Shown: positions 22,271 to 33,659 of the stretch, piece after piece
How positions within the stretch are numbered: position 1 is the first letter of the stretch
How the letters are laid out: every line of letters starts with the position of its first letter
Assembly (NCBI GenBank): GCA_015342445.1
Contig: JACEFO010001874.1
Span: 2,046,001-2,110,000, forward strand
Length of the DNA: 64,000 nucleotides
Direction: 5' to 3'
Origin: Digitaria exilis
Taxonomy: Eukaryota; Streptophyta; Magnoliopsida; Poales; Poaceae
Program-made: the position numbers and the translations under genes
The notes under the pieces: generated by a model
Told to the model about the DNA's origin: nothing
Databases searched by the model: none
What the model saw: the letters and a program-made list of their open reading frames with translations, nothing else

Positions 22271-23200
22271 TAGAAGAGCAGTGTACATTAGAGACTCCAA
22301 GGAGTAGATACTAGACAGCCATTGATTATTGGTGATTTAGAAAGAATCGTGCAAAATCTTGATGTAAATAGCTACTAGATTTATCTGAATTCTGATCGAG
22401 TGATTTTTCTGGTTGGGGATTGGTTGCTGCTAGGGATGTAACTCAATTTTTCTCCCCTCCTGAATAATCATGTTATTCAGTTTTATGTACAATAACTCCT
22501 GCACCCAACACTCATGAGTTTGCACTGTTGCTATTTAATAATTAATTGTCAAAGAATACGCAAACAGTTTATTCTGAATAAAGTGATATTCATGGTTTAG
22601 TGACATAGAATGGCACTGCCGGTATAAACATGCATGACAATCATGCATTCTGCCATATTTCAGATGCTGAAATGAAGATGGCACGCACATCAGACAACAA
22701 CCAAACAGATTGTCTCTCTGGCTTGTAATCAGAATTCTCACCGAAGACAATAGAGCACCGCTAAGAGGCCATGGCACCAAGTTCAGACATTTAGCCTTTA
22801 AAAGCATAAAAACAACATCACTTGGATATTTTTACATCATCTTGAGGCTGTAGCATATAACTTAACAACAGCCAAAAAGGATGATACCAGTACATGCAAA
22901 GTGACCACTTCACTTATTGGTCTGCCAAACAACAGAAACAATCCTCCTTGATTGACTACTTCCTATTATCCCGAGCATTTCCTCTGACAAACTACAGTCA
23001 CCTAGCAATTACTAACCAAGCACAGTAATGGATCAACGGGCATCCTCTTCACCACATCTAGTCTCCATCACCTGAAAACATGGTTGCAATTACTAACCAA
23101 TCACAGCAATACATGAAGAAAGCTGCATTCTCGTAGATCACCAGAAGAAATTTCATGAGTAAAATAGCTACTGAAGAGCTTCAGCTGTCAGGGGATCCAA
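22271..23200. other. Intergenic sequence, nothing supported
   Basis: Moderately AT-rich, with no convincing open frame, terminal repeat or similarity to other parts of the window. Confidence 0.35.
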
Positions 23201-23209
23201 CAACATGCT

Positions 23210-23398
23210 CTATGGAGGATCAGTTGGTGCAGCTGGTAGCGAATCAGTGAGGCGAAAGCTGATCAGGGATGCGCTGATGGAGCTGATATTGGAAGTTCCT
23301 GAGAACGCCTCATCTGCATGCACACCCTTCTTCAAGATCACAATAGCAGTTGAGTTCTCTGACCTGACTTTGACAGACCCGAACTGGCTGAAGATCAT
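23210..23398 (-). pseudogene. Fragment resembling the C-terminal domain of plant PWWP proteins
   Basis: A 62-residue minus-strand frame reads FSQFGSVKVRSENSTAIVIL, then KKGVHADEAFSGTS and SASLISFRLTD. This pattern (FxxFG, xAxVxxKKxxxAxxAF, SxxLxSFRL) resembles the RRM-like region that closes plant PWWP-domain proteins. There is no PWWP domain or start nearby, so it is at best a captured exon. The assignment is from motif memory only. Confidence 0.35.
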
Positions 23399-23399
23399 G

Positions 23400-23785
23400 G
23401 TTTGTCGAAGGAACCACGCTCGCGACGATGCCGCCGGGATCTAGACGTAGCTAGCGCGGCCGCTGTGTGCCGCCGCCGCATGCCACCGCCAGTCCAGCCC
23501 GCCCCGCACGGATCCACTCGCGGGTCCGTAGCCACCGCATGCCGCCGCCGGTCGCCCGCATGGGATCGATCCGCTGGCCTGTAACCACTGACCAGGCTGC
23601 CGCCCACGGATCCACCGCAGCTCGCCCAGCCGCTGCCGGAGTTCTGATGCTGCACGTGTCCCCCGCCTGCCTGGATCGGGGAGACCGCCTAGGTGCGCCG
23701 AGCGCACCGTAGTCGCTCGCGAGAGGGAGTCGGGCTGGAGCCTGCCGTCGGCTCGCCGTCGTCGGATGAAGAGGAGGTCGAAATA
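23400..23785. other. GC-rich segment of unknown origin
   Basis: A run of CCGCCGC-rich DNA is open in several frames only because of its composition. It could be a 5' exon or UTR of a captured gene, or the end of a Pack-type element, but no terminal repeats were found. Confidence 0.3.
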
Positions 23786-23789
23786 TTAT

Positions 23790-24001
23790 GATTATAACGT
23801 AAACATAAAAATATCAATTAGTATTATATTATAAAAATATTATTTTTTATATATTACACTAATGCCATTTTAATTCATTTTATATTTTACCCTTATATTA
23901 CTCATACTAATCTTCTATACTACTCATATCACTAGGACTATTTTGTATAGTATACAATTAATCTCAACCGTCTGATGTTTACATACTAGTCCTTTTTAAA
24001 C
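23790..24001. mobile_element. MITE-like segment related to 61372-61672
   Basis: CCTTATATTACTCATACTA, CTACTCATATCACTAG, TAGTATACAATTAAT and ACTAGTCCTTTT match in order the right half of the 61372-61672 MITE. The left terminus could not be fixed. Confidence 0.45.
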
Positions 24002-24105
24002 ACTAGTATATGGTAGTATTGTGCACAGTAAAAGACCACCATGCGTGCATAAGCACGGCCGTGCATATGCACTGTCGTGCTGGTAACGACAGACTCTCAG
24101 ACAAG

Positions 24106-25194
24106 CTAAACTTTCGTTACATTGTGATGAACGAAGTCGAAGGCCACAACCACGCTACCATCCATCCTCTGCACCACGAACCTCTCCACCAGCACCACCC
24201 ATCCGTCAGCCACGCTCCCGGCGTCCTTCTCCGCGTCGACCCACCCGGCTTTGTTCTCCTCCCACATCATCCTCTCCCACACCGTCCTGCACACGCCCAC
24301 CCTCTGCCCGGCCGTCGCAGCTACGAACCAAATGAACGCGCCGCCGTGCCACGAGCTCCCCATCTCCAACCTTGCTTCGACGCTCCCGCCGATGAGAACC
24401 TTCTTGCTGGCGAGCTTCGAGCTGTCATCCGCATGCCTCACGGCATCGCCGCGCACCGGCTCCCATCTCTGCTCCAGCACGACCTTGTAGAACACGCCCC
24501 GCCCCATCTGGTCCCGTCTCTTTACGCCATGTTCTTTGATGAGGAAGAACGGGCAGTACCATTTCCCGACGGCCACTGTTGCTTCACCCGGTATGCCTCC
24601 GGCGAGCCGGCACGGACGGAGCGCCGTGTCCAGGCCGAGTGCCTCGCCAAGTACGATCTTCTTGTTGGACTTGCGGTCATATAACTTCCAGTTCTTCGAG
24701 CGGAAGATGGAGGGAGGGAAGCCATCGGCTGCGACTGCGATAGCTCTCGCCGTGAACGAGCCTCGCTTGAGCTGGACGATCTCGATCTGCTGGTAGACGT
24801 CGTCCGGATCGAACGGCCGTGGATCCACGCTGGGGATGCACCGGCACAGACAGCAGTTGGTCACGTCCTCCTCGCGGGCGCACGCCATCACGAGCCCCTT
24901 GTTCTTGCCGCTGGGGACGACGATGTAGTAGCGGTTGGACGCGAGAGGCTGGTCGGAGACGGGCACGAAGATGAAGTGTTCAGAATCGTCGCCGTGCTCC
25001 ACCGTGAGGACACGGTTCTGCGGGAACGGCAACCCCAGCACGCGCCCGGTCGGGCTGAAGCAACTCATCTCACCGTCGTCATCGTCTCCAGCGCTCTTCA
25101 CAACGAGGTAGCCGGCGTTTCGGCCCTCCGGCGGCCGCTCGGCAGCCGCCTCCGGGTGGCTCTTGAAGATGGAGAGAGGCTTGGTCGTGTACAT
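24106..25194 (-). CDS. DUF1262 family protein, intact, minus strand
   Basis: A single exon of 362 residues starting MYTTKPLSIFKSHPEAAAE. The start at 25194 is preferred over an in-frame Met 43 codons upstream because every paralogue starts with this motif and the TATA box lies between the two. Landmarks match the 9196 copy: LPFPQNR, FVPVSDQPLASNRYY, a cysteine cluster CAREEDVTNCCLCRC, DVYQQIEIVQ, GKWYCPFF, SKLASKKVLIGG, GQRVGVC and VERFVVQRMDGSVVVAFDFVH. The C-terminus is complete. It is the only DUF1262 copy here on the minus strand, so a local inversion accompanied its duplication. Function unknown; probably a soluble intracellular protein. Confidence 0.9.
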   Translation of the reverse strand: MYTTKPLSIFKSHPEAAAERPPEGRNAGYLVVKSAGDDDDGEMSCFSPTGRVLGLPFPQNRVLTVEHGDDSEHFIFVPVSDQPLASNRYYIVVPSGKNKGLVMACAREEDVTNCCLCRCIPSVDPRPFDPDDVYQQIEIVQLKRGSFTARAIAVAADGFPPSIFRSKNWKLYDRKSNKKIVLGEALGLDTALRPCRLAGGIPGEATVAVGKWYCPFFLIKEHGVKRRDQMGRGVFYKVVLEQRWEPVRGDAVRHADDSSKLASKKVLIGGSVEARLEMGSSWHGGAFIWFVAATAGQRVGVCRTVWERMMWEENKAGWVDAEKDAGSVADGWVVLVERFVVQRMDGSVVVAFDFVHHNVTKV

Positions 25195-25240
25195 AGTGGT
25201 TAAACTACTTGGGGTTAGGTTAATTGGTGAAGAAGAGCAT

Positions 25241-25249
25241 GTATAAATA
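25241..25249 (-). promoter_or_regulatory. TATA box of the minus-strand DUF1262 gene
   Basis: The minus strand reads TATTTATAC followed by ATGCTCTTCTTCACCAA, the same arrangement as upstream of 9196 and 12473, 47 bp before the ATG. Confidence 0.6.
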
Positions 25250-25429
25250 GGCACTCGAGAGGTTACATCACAGAAGCATTCCAATATCTTCAAAGAACAA
25301 AAAAAAACACAGAAGCACTCCAATTATAGATCATTGGATCTTAGTTAATCGACTTTAGTTTTCAAATCTCCATACATCCTCTTCCTTGTTCAGCCCTTGC
25401 TCAGCCGCTTTTCTTCTACCACCAGTGCC

Positions 25430-25640
25430 AGGCAACATTATTCTCCTGACCCTTTCCAATCCCAGTGCAGAAATCCAAAATCAAAATATTGGTAAAACCT
25501 GGAAATTGTTTGTTTTTCCCGATTGATTGTAACACTTTGAAAGTGACAATTTAATCTGCACGTACGCTAAAACAATTCATAATCTGCACGCTACAACGCC
25601 TAAATCAACGCTTATCCGTGCAGTTCCAAAAAGCATTGTG
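25430..25640 (-). promoter_or_regulatory. Diverged DUF1262 promoter block, minus strand
   Basis: On the minus strand the CTGCACGGATAAGCG, GCAGATTATGAATTGTTTTAG and AAACAAACAATTTCCAGGTT elements match the conserved upstream block in the same order. The W-box core reads TTGATT. Confidence 0.5.
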
Positions 25641-25644
25641 GCCC

Positions 25645-26560
25645 ATCTGCTGCCACATATGTTAGAAAATACTTCTTCAATTTTTCATCATCATTTTGAT
25701 ACTGTAGGATATTTTAGAGTAAATAGAATGCAAAATTACACGAATAATAACAACAAATTCATAATATTCTTTTTCCTACTATGTGATTTTTATACCCTTT
25801 TACATAATCTAAAATTATAATTCTACTTGTGTACCAAGAAATGAAAAGATAAGTAGTGTCAGAGTTCTTACTCTCAAAAAAAATGTCAGAGTTCAGGGGT
25901 AAATTAAAAAAAGGGTTGTCTACACTTAGTTATACTTGATAGAAAATAAATTTCTTATAAGTTGGTTTCACGATCTCCGTGCCGTCAACCTAGAAATTTC
26001 TCCCTACAATAATGAAGAAAGAGGTAAAAATGTAGTGGATAAAGCGAGCAAAGAATTGAATGGGTTGCTAGTCATCAACCATAAACCAAGCCTTGATGAC
26101 TATTCTTCAAAATTCCACTTTTTTTCTTAACAAATTTGGTGAGAAATGGCTACAACAATGGTGGAAGAGTGTCAGGTTAGTTGCCAGGCTTTTCACTGCA
26201 GATTTGGGGGTTGAACAAGCAGTGAAATTGGGGTTGTTTTTATTTTTACGCGGGCCTATGGATAGAAAAAGTGAAACAATGGATTGTGGAGTGCGTTTCA
26301 TATATGATTTCATTTGTGATTCATTGGTGTGGCACTCATGAAAACAACAAAATGAAACTATTGCAATTTACCTTACAACACCCTTACTAATTATCTTACC
26401 AGATGGTTCGAAGATATGCAATGGGTACCAATATTGTACAATGGGATAATATGGAGTAAACTACTATAGTATGTACGAATTTTTTTTACTGCATGGATTA
26501 TTAAATGGTATGTACAGGTGTGCAACTAGCATCGTCAAGGCTGGTTGAGTGTCCGCCACT
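25645..26560. other. Intergenic sequence between divergent DUF1262 copies
   Basis: AT-rich. Small open frames near 26090-26340 on both strands have no recognisable motif. No element boundaries were found. Confidence 0.35.
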
Positions 26561-26564
26561 ACGC

Positions 26565-26951
26565 TACCGGCAATTTCTCCTCACTTAACATTCAGGCTCG
26601 ATCAGCACAGACTAGTCAAGTCAAAGACGCGTTTCCACATGGTTCAATAATACATCTCTGGATCGGATTTTGATTTCATCTTTATTTTAACATATCACAC
26701 GTAGTCACATCCTTACTAAGAAAAATCCATATAGTACATTGACAAAATAATTTTGTATCATCTTTCGTCAAAGGCATCGTGTCCATGGCCAAAGATATAG
26801 TATACAGTCATACAGAGACATGTCTTGTCTTCATCGCTATCAACACAAAGTACATGCCACACAAACCATCAGCCTGATCATCAGAATGTACGCGACCAAG
26901 CCGCTGTCCCTGTTCAAGAGCCACAGACTACTTACCGGCAATTTCTCCTCA
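26565..26951 (+). repeat. Duplicated 19-bp word tied to a duplicated start region
   Basis: TACCGGCAATTTCTCCTCA occurs at 26565-26583 and again at 26933-26951, the second time lodged between two copies of the gene start (ATG at 26886 and 26973). The first junction shares GCCAC with the donor site. This fits a tandem duplication of about 370 bp followed by an internal deletion of about 280 bp. Confidence 0.7.
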
Positions 26952-28120
26952 AACCATAAGCCTGATCAGAGAATGTACGCGACCAAGCCGCTTTCCCTGT
27001 TCAAGAGCCACCCGGAGGCGGCGTCCCGGCCCCCACCGGACGGCCGCAACTCCGGCTACCTCGTGGTGAAGGACGCCACCGCCGCCGACGGCGACGACGA
27101 CGGCGAGACTTGCTGCTGGGGCACCTGCGGCGGGACGCGCGTGCGTGACCTCCCGTTCCCGCAGAACCGCGTGCTCACGGTGCGGTACACGGAGCACCAC
27201 GGCGAGAGCAGCACCACCTACGCCGACGCCGTCGTGTTCGTGCCCGTCCCCGACCAGCCGCTCGCGTCCAACCGCTACTACCCGGTCATCGCCACGGGCA
27301 GGCACAAGGGCCTCGTCAGGGCGTGCTCGCGCGAGGAGGACATGGTCCCGTGCTGCTTCTTCTCCAAGTGCATCAACGACGCCGACCCGAGGCCGTTCGA
27401 CCCGGCCGACATCTACCAGCAGATCGAGGTCGTGCAGCTCCGGCGAGGGAGGTTCACGGCGAGGTCCGTCGCTCCCGACGGCTTCCCGTACTTCCTCTAC
27501 CGCAAGAAGTCCTGGCGCGTGTACGCGTCCAAGCCCAAGGACATCCACGACCTCGGCGAGGCGCGCGGCCTCGACGCCGCGCTCCGGTCGCGCATGCTCT
27601 CCGACGCCGCCGGCGTCCTCGACGCGTTCCCGGCGACGGCGACCACCGACACGGCGGCCGTCGTCGGGAAATGGTACTCCCCGTTCTTCCACGTCATAGA
27701 AGGAGGCGTCACGCGACGGGAGCAGATGGAGCGTGGCGCGTTCTACGAGGTGACGCTGGAGCAGCCCTGGGAGCGGATGGACGGCGTCTCGACGAAGCTG
27801 GCAAGTAACGGGGTGGGTGGACGACGAGGAGCGTGGAAGCGAAGCAGGAGGTGGGGAGCTCGCCGCACGGCGAAGGGTACGTGTGGTTCAGGGCGGCGGC
27901 GACGGGGCAGAGGGTCGGGGTGTGCACGAGCGTGTGGGAGAGAATGAGGTGGGAGGAGTACAGGGGCGGGTGGGTGGACGACGAGGAGGAGGAAGACGCC
28001 GGGAAGGTAGCCGGTGGATCGGTGCTGGTGGAGAGATTCGTGGTGAAGAGGCTGGATGGCAGCGTGGTGGTGGCCTTTGACTTTGTGCATCTCAACAAAA
28101 TCAGGGGAAAGCAGCTGTGA
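26886..28120 (+). pseudogene. DUF1262 family gene with duplicated start and a frame break
   Basis: The N-terminus MYATKPLSLFKSH occurs twice in frame (ATG at 26886 and 26973), separated by 16 residues of unrelated sequence. The body is family-like: LPFPQNR, FVPVPDQPLASNRYY, CSREEDMVPCC, DIYQQIEVVQ, GKWYSPFF and FYEVTLEQPWE. At about 27811-27831 the segment expected to read KKVLIGG-like is replaced by a 21-bp copy of sequence from 27968-27988, and the frame changes. The C-terminal part (VEAKQEVGSS to VERFVVKRLDGSVV) is intact in the new frame to 28120. The product would end at 27947 with an abnormal basic tail. Pseudogene is the likeliest reading. Confidence 0.75.
27811..27831 (+). repeat. 21-bp insertion copied from 157 bp downstream
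   Basis: The 21 bases at 27811-27831 (beginning GGGTGGGTGGACGACG) are identical to 27968-27988 in the same gene. They replace family sequence coding for the KK.LIGG motif and shift the frame. Confidence 0.8.
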
Positions 28121-28353
28121 ATACAGAGCATGCATAAATTAAATTTCAGGCCAACTCAGGCTTTGCGTCGTGTCAGGGAGAGGAGATATTAAATCATGTA
28201 CATCTTGAGATGTAAGGGGTTATTTGCTTCCTAGCTATTCTTCGTGTAGTCTTGTAGCTAAAAACTTTTTTTTTTTGGCTTTTGGGTGTCTTTGCATGTT
28301 ATCAGAAAGTAAGGGTTCCTAGCTGATAATCATTTTATTGCGTTCTTTGTTAG
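28121..28353. other. 3' flank of DUF1262 copy
   Basis: Non-coding. The right end, including AATCATTTTAT and TTTGTTAGC, matches 54311-54337 downstream of the second LTP-like gene. Confidence 0.5.
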
Positions 28354-28637
28354 CATCTGAGGGAAAAAAGTTCTATACATGACTCCTGTAAAACCGATTT
28401 GGTGCAGCCTGTAACACCCTAATTTGATCATCACATTTAAATCAATATAGGCAACATAATTCTTTATATTTTTGTTTAAGAAAATATTAAATTGCAAATT
28501 TAAATCTTGGCTTATAAATATTTAAACAATATTTAAATTAGAGGTCAATAAGTTTTTGTTGCATTCATGCTGTTGCATATATTAAGAGTGATGATTTGAA
28601 TTTTTGAAAGAGTTTACAAAAGTTTAAATTTAATTCT

Positions 28638-28660
28638 CAAACTCTCTCTCTCTCTCTTCT
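28638..28660. repeat. CT-rich microsatellite
   Basis: A short CT dinucleotide run in the leader part of the host solo LTR. Confidence 0.7.
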
Positions 28661-28908
28661 CTAGCCCAGCCCAGCTTCTTTTCCGCCGGCCCAATTTTCC
28701 TTTTTCCCAGCCCAACCCGCCAGCTCGCGGCCCAGCTGCTCTCTCTTCTCTTTCTTTCTTTCTCTGACGAGTGGGCCCGCCTTGTCATCTTCAAGCTCGC
28801 GTCGTCCTCGAGTAGGACTCCTCCGACGAGTCCGAGCCAGCCCCGCCTCCGTATCGCTCTCCCTTGACGCGCAAGCCTTGATTTTCGGCCTTTATAAGCA
28901 CGCCGCTC

Positions 28909-31900
28909 TATCACACCTCGAAATTTAGGATTTCGGGATGTGAATTAGAAAGAGAAATTAAATAAACAATTTTCACAAGTTATTAAAACTTTTTCAACAT
29001 TTTTTTATTTATAAAGATATTTAGTTTAGGAAAACAATCATTTTCCTTAATCAAATAAATATGCTTCGTGTTGCTTAATAATTGAAATGTTGCATTCATG
29101 CCGTTGCATATAATATTTATTGAGTGTGAGATTTCAAAATACGTTTAGACGTCGATCAAATCATCCTTGAGAATTTCCTAGATTTTTCTAGGAATTAATT
29201 CTCTTTTCCTAGAGCCAAATTCATTTATTGGAAGGCTTTAAATTCCCTTTTATCGATCTCCAAATATTTTATTTTGGTTCAAAGTCTCTAACTCTATCTC
29301 TGGAATTTTTCCTAGGATTTTTGGAGCTTTGGAGAGAATTGTTCGATATTTAAATGCACATCTAGAGTTATCTGGATTTTTTAAATTGGAAATGAATTAT
29401 CAAATAAATAAAACCTTATTCTTTTTCCCCTCCGTTTTGGGCCGATTTATCCCTTGGCCCAGCACCGCAAGCCCAGTCCGGCCCATCACACCAGCCCAAG
29501 TATCCCTCCGGCTCTTCTTTCCCCTCTCACTTACAACTCGGCCCCACCTGTCAGCTCCCTCAGCTCTTTCCCTTTCTCTCTCTTTCTGTGACTGACAAGT
29601 GGGCCCGCTTTGTCATCTCCCTCCCCAGGCGTCCCCGAGCAGGACTCGATAGAGTCCGCTGCCGCGCCGCCGCCGCACCTTCTTGGCGTGCGCGCCACGA
29701 CGGTCCTTGCCATGCGGCCCTACAAAACCCTGAACCCTCGGTGCCCTGCTGCCTCTCTCTCAACTCGCCTCTCCTCCCTGCGTAAGCGCCGCCGTGAGCA
29801 GCTTGCCGGAGCGCAGCCGCCGGCCTTTCCCCGCTGCGATTCGCCACCGTAGAACCTCGCCAGACCAAATCAACGACCCTATGAGCTTCACCGATCCGAG
29901 GCGCATCCAATTTGCCTCTCCTTGTCGCCGTTCCTTCGTCGGAGGAGCTCGCCGCCGTGAGACCGACACCACCGCCTCCTCCTCCTCAAATTTCGGTCAC
30001 CATCATCCGCTTCCGCCACTGGTTAGCACCCCTTCAGGTTCGCCTTGACGTCCTCTCTCTTTTCGCCTACTTCACCGAGCTCCCCTCTCCTTGAATCGTC
30101 GCCTAGCAGATCGAGCAGAGCCCTGTCTGCCATGGCCTGTGAAGCTCTTGGAGCTCTTGCAGAAAAGCCCCTGTAGTTGTTGCTAATAAACCCACAGTCC
30201 ACTTCTATACAATAATAACTCCATCTAGGTCCTTTTCTTTCCGGTTTAAGCCCTGATGTTTGGTAGAATCCAACCCGTCGTCTTGGCTATTCGTTTTGCA
30301 TGTGAGCCCTCGGCTTTTCATGTGTAATTATGTGTTAGCCCCTGAAACGTGTAGTCCTTCACGACTAGATCCTTGCAACCTTTAGGAGCTCATAGTTCTC
30401 ACGTTTAGTCTCCGTTTAATCTCGTTCTCGTTGCGATAGATTCATATCAACTCAAACAACGCGTTAGAAGCAATGTTCCCTGTTTTATAATTTATTTGAT
30501 AAAATAAAATATTAATTCAATTAATGCTTACTTCCTGTTTTTCATAATAAAATATAGTTAGAGCTTTACTCCGTGTACTAACCTTTTCTAATTAAAATAT
30601 GATTAGAGTTAACCTCGTTGTTTCATAAACAAATGATGTTAATATGATTAACAATTATTCCAACTTGAATGTGCTTTTAATATAACTTGTTTAGTCCAAC
30701 ACGATACATGAAGTTAATCGATTAGATGCTCTCACATGCTTTCTTTCGAATTAAAATATTTAATTGGTATAATCATTATATAAATATTTGCAAATAAAAC
30801 TGATTAAGCTTTAACCCGTCTTATTAAATCAAAGTATAATTTGATTAATTTAAATACTGAATATTTCTCTAAATATTCATTACATGCCTTTTCTTAATTA
30901 AAATAAAAGAAGCATATAGCCTTTTGTTTCTTTTGTATTTAAAATCTTTCGATGGTTGTATCCTTTCCACTGTGGTTCTGTTTTCAACGTTTCTTGCGCT
31001 TTCGTGATCGAGTATCGAGCCCCATTGTTTAGTACGTTCTTTTAAAAGATTTTCTTTTGATTTGTGTATTGTTCTTAGTTGTATCTATTTCTTTGTTTGC
31101 ATGTTTGTGCTTGTGCTCGATGTTTTCTATGATTAGAGGAGCATCGTTCCGAAGCTGTCAAGAACAAGAGTTGAAGACTGAGCAGTGGTATTCTTTTGCG
31201 GAAAGGCAAGTATCCCTAACCATCTTTCTACCTGTGCTTTATAAGATCATATATGTTAATCGGAACATGGAGAACCACCCGGGATTTTTCGTACAACTGT
31301 AATACTATATGGCTCTGGTCTTGGCTAAGTAACTAGATGAACTATGTGTTGTGTTTGCACTGCTAGAGGTGGAATTTGGGGGCATTACCGTCATGGCAGG
31401 TGCGGGGATCGGAAGGCGAGGCCTTGCCGTTGTAACTGTGGTCTTTGGGGAGCAAACACATACATATAGGAATTCTTTGAAAATGCCTCCTAGCGTCCCT
31501 ATGCAGTCACACCTCGGAAGTGTGATACGTGCTTTGGCTGGCACAACATGGTTGGGTTTAAAGTTCTTCGGAGCTTTTACGCGAATTGTGATGAAAGTGT
31601 CCAACCTCTGCAGAGTGTAAAACTGTTATAACAGCCGTTTTCGCGGTCATGAACGGCCTGGACGCTCACATGATTAATATACTTAAAGTTGATGATTAAA
31701 TTGTTCTGGTTATTTTGGTGGCCTTGCTGAGTACCAACCATAAGTGTACTCATCCTTGCTTATTGCTGCTCAGTATTCAGAAGGTGTGTGAAGTTATTGA
31801 AGATGATGCTAGGCGTACGCAACCCCCAGTCAACTGCCTGTGGTGAAGAGTTCAAGATTCCGCTGCTATAAAACGTTTGTATTGTCTTTATTTTATTATT

Positions 31901-32012
31901 TTTGCTGTAACTTTGTGTTCTGTTTATTCATGGAGTCTATCATATGTGTGAACCTTGATCCTGGCACACATATTAGATGCATCTGGTTTTCTTTATAAAA
32001 CCAGGTGTGACA
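28909..32012. mobile_element. Solo LTR of the same family, 3.1 kb
   Basis: It starts TATCACACC and ends GGTGTGACA, nearly exact inverted ends, flanked by CGCTC (28904-28908) and CGCCC (32013-32017), a 4/5 match. It is homologous to the host LTR, for example around TCGGAACATGGAGAACCACC (31260 and 47806) and CAACCTCTGCAGAGTGTAA (31601 and 48138). It contains no gene. The start base TG is mutated to TA. Confidence 0.7.
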
Positions 32013-32170
32013 CGCCCCGAGCCCTTGACCCCCAACTCAACCCGCAACTTCCGCCGCCACTAAAGCCGCGCCGTCGCTCAAACCCTAGGTTGAAGCCGCC
32101 GCCGCAATCCTAGCTCTCGAGGCCGCTTCCGTTGCTTCGAGTTCGCCGTCAGGTTTCGCGTGAAGGTAAG

Positions 32171-33117
32171 TGTCGGCGGGCGGCACACGGGGTACCTCAC
32201 GCAGGCGAGTGTCGATTACAGAACACGCACGTCTCGGTGGAGAATGGTTCAAGAGACGCAAGACAAAGAGGTTTATACTGGTTCGGGAATGATCCCTACG
32301 TCCAGTGAAGTGGGCTCCAAATCGTATTGCTCTCTTGGCGGCGGATTACAACGAAGGCCGGTTCAAGCCTTGTGTGTGTGAAGTGTGCGTGTAGGGGACT
32401 TAGTGCTCTAGAGATCGAAAAGGAATCTCTCTCCCTCCCTCTCCGCAGGGATGCCCTCCCCTTTTATAGTCCAAGGGGAGGACAACTTTACAACGTTATT
32501 ATACCTATCTACCCCCAAGGGTCGGATGCCCCCGGCGGTTATGCATTGTCGGCCTAGTGCGTCTTGGCGACCCCTTCCTTGATCGCCGCGTGCCCTCCTC
32601 CTTCCCATCGGCAGTTTCGCAGTAGCTTCCTCCTTGGCCGCTAGCGCGGGAGCACGCATGCAGCTGCCTTTTCCCTAGCGGAGGGCTACAGATCAGCTTT
32701 TACAGATGGCAGGCGAGCAGGCGATGTCGGGTGTCGGTCGGGAGAAAGCGTAAGCCGCACGTCTTCTCCCTCACAAGTCAAATTTGACTTGGGGAGGGTC
32801 TTCGAGAGTCCTCCCCCTTTTCCACCGTGCGTGTTTATCAACGGTCAGGACCCCTCGAGTGGGTTTACCCCTTCGACCCGAGGGTCGGGGGTCGGGCGAG
32901 ACGGACGCGCCCGACCCCTTCGTCCGATGGGTCGTCTGGGGTGGGCCAAGGTCGAGCGAGGCGGAGGCCTGTATCCCTTCGCTTCCCGATCCATCGGTGG
33001 GTCGGGCGGGACAAAATCCTCCAACCGGTTTGTCGCTGGAGTTGCCAAGGTCTTCTTCTGTTAACGCACCGTTCGTGGGCGCCCTGACGGTGGGCCCCCT
33101 AATCCACAACCCCCAGA
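32171..33117 (-). repeat. Gypsy 3' LTR
   Basis: 947 bp. A TATA box (minus CTATAAAAG) lies near 32461-32469. The inner edge reads CCCCCAGA where the partner has CCCCCACA, so the canonical TG end on the minus strand is mutated. A purine-rich minus-strand tract (GTTGGGGGCTAC) lies just inside at 33118-33129. Confidence 0.9.
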
Positions 33118-33659
33118 GTAGCCCCCAACCTTGCAGAGGAGTCAGAGACTCGGGTGCGAGGTCAAACCCTCTTCTATGGGGAAGCTGGATTTCGTGGGGA
33201 GGCCCCTCTTCCTTTCCGCAGTCGTCTGGCAACTTCCGAATTTTCGGGGGCATGACCTGGGCAACGCCTCGATGGCAAGGCCCAGCACCCTGCGTGTCAC
33301 GGGGGTCACAGCCCTCTTCGCGGGGCGTCAACCTGAGCTTCTGCAGCGCGAGCCATGAACAGGCAGATCGCAAAGATCTGGCTGGACCCACGGATCGCGG
33401 TGGTCTGACCAGCCGTGGACGGGAACTGACCCGCCATCGAGTACGATGCGACGCGGCGGTCAGACTCCAGACTCGACTTCGCGGTTGTGGTGGGCCCGGC
33501 GTGGCGTGCAGGCGTGGTGGGCAGTTAATGCCCTATTCCACCGCCTTGTGCCACGCGCGCACGTCGGGCGTGCCTTAAGCCGTTGGATCTGATCCGAGGG
33601 CCGAGAGCGCTTGGTCGTGCGACTCCTCGGTGCGGTAGCCTGCCACCCCGCCACCCCTA

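Noticed and set aside
24010..24684. Long histidine/proline-rich open frame antisense to the DUF1262 gene
   Set aside because: Similar antisense frames occur opposite every GC-rich DUF1262 copy; this is a codon-bias shadow.
25195..25323. 43-codon N-terminal extension of the minus-strand DUF1262 gene
   Set aside because: It lies across the TATA box and leader, and no paralogue has it.
27805..27832. A GT...AG stretch that would remove the frame break in the 26886 DUF1262 copy
   Set aside because: The putative intron would be only about 27 nt, too short to be spliced, and it coincides with a 21-bp copied insertion. A lesion explains it better.
28120..32012. Possible host gene in the GC-rich stretches at 28640-28900 and 29500-30060
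   Set aside because: Both are homologous leader parts of two LTRs of the same family, and neither contains a conserved frame.
32784..33578. 264-residue open frame across the gypsy LTR
   Set aside because: It crosses the LTR boundary and has no domain; it is GC-rich chance reading.
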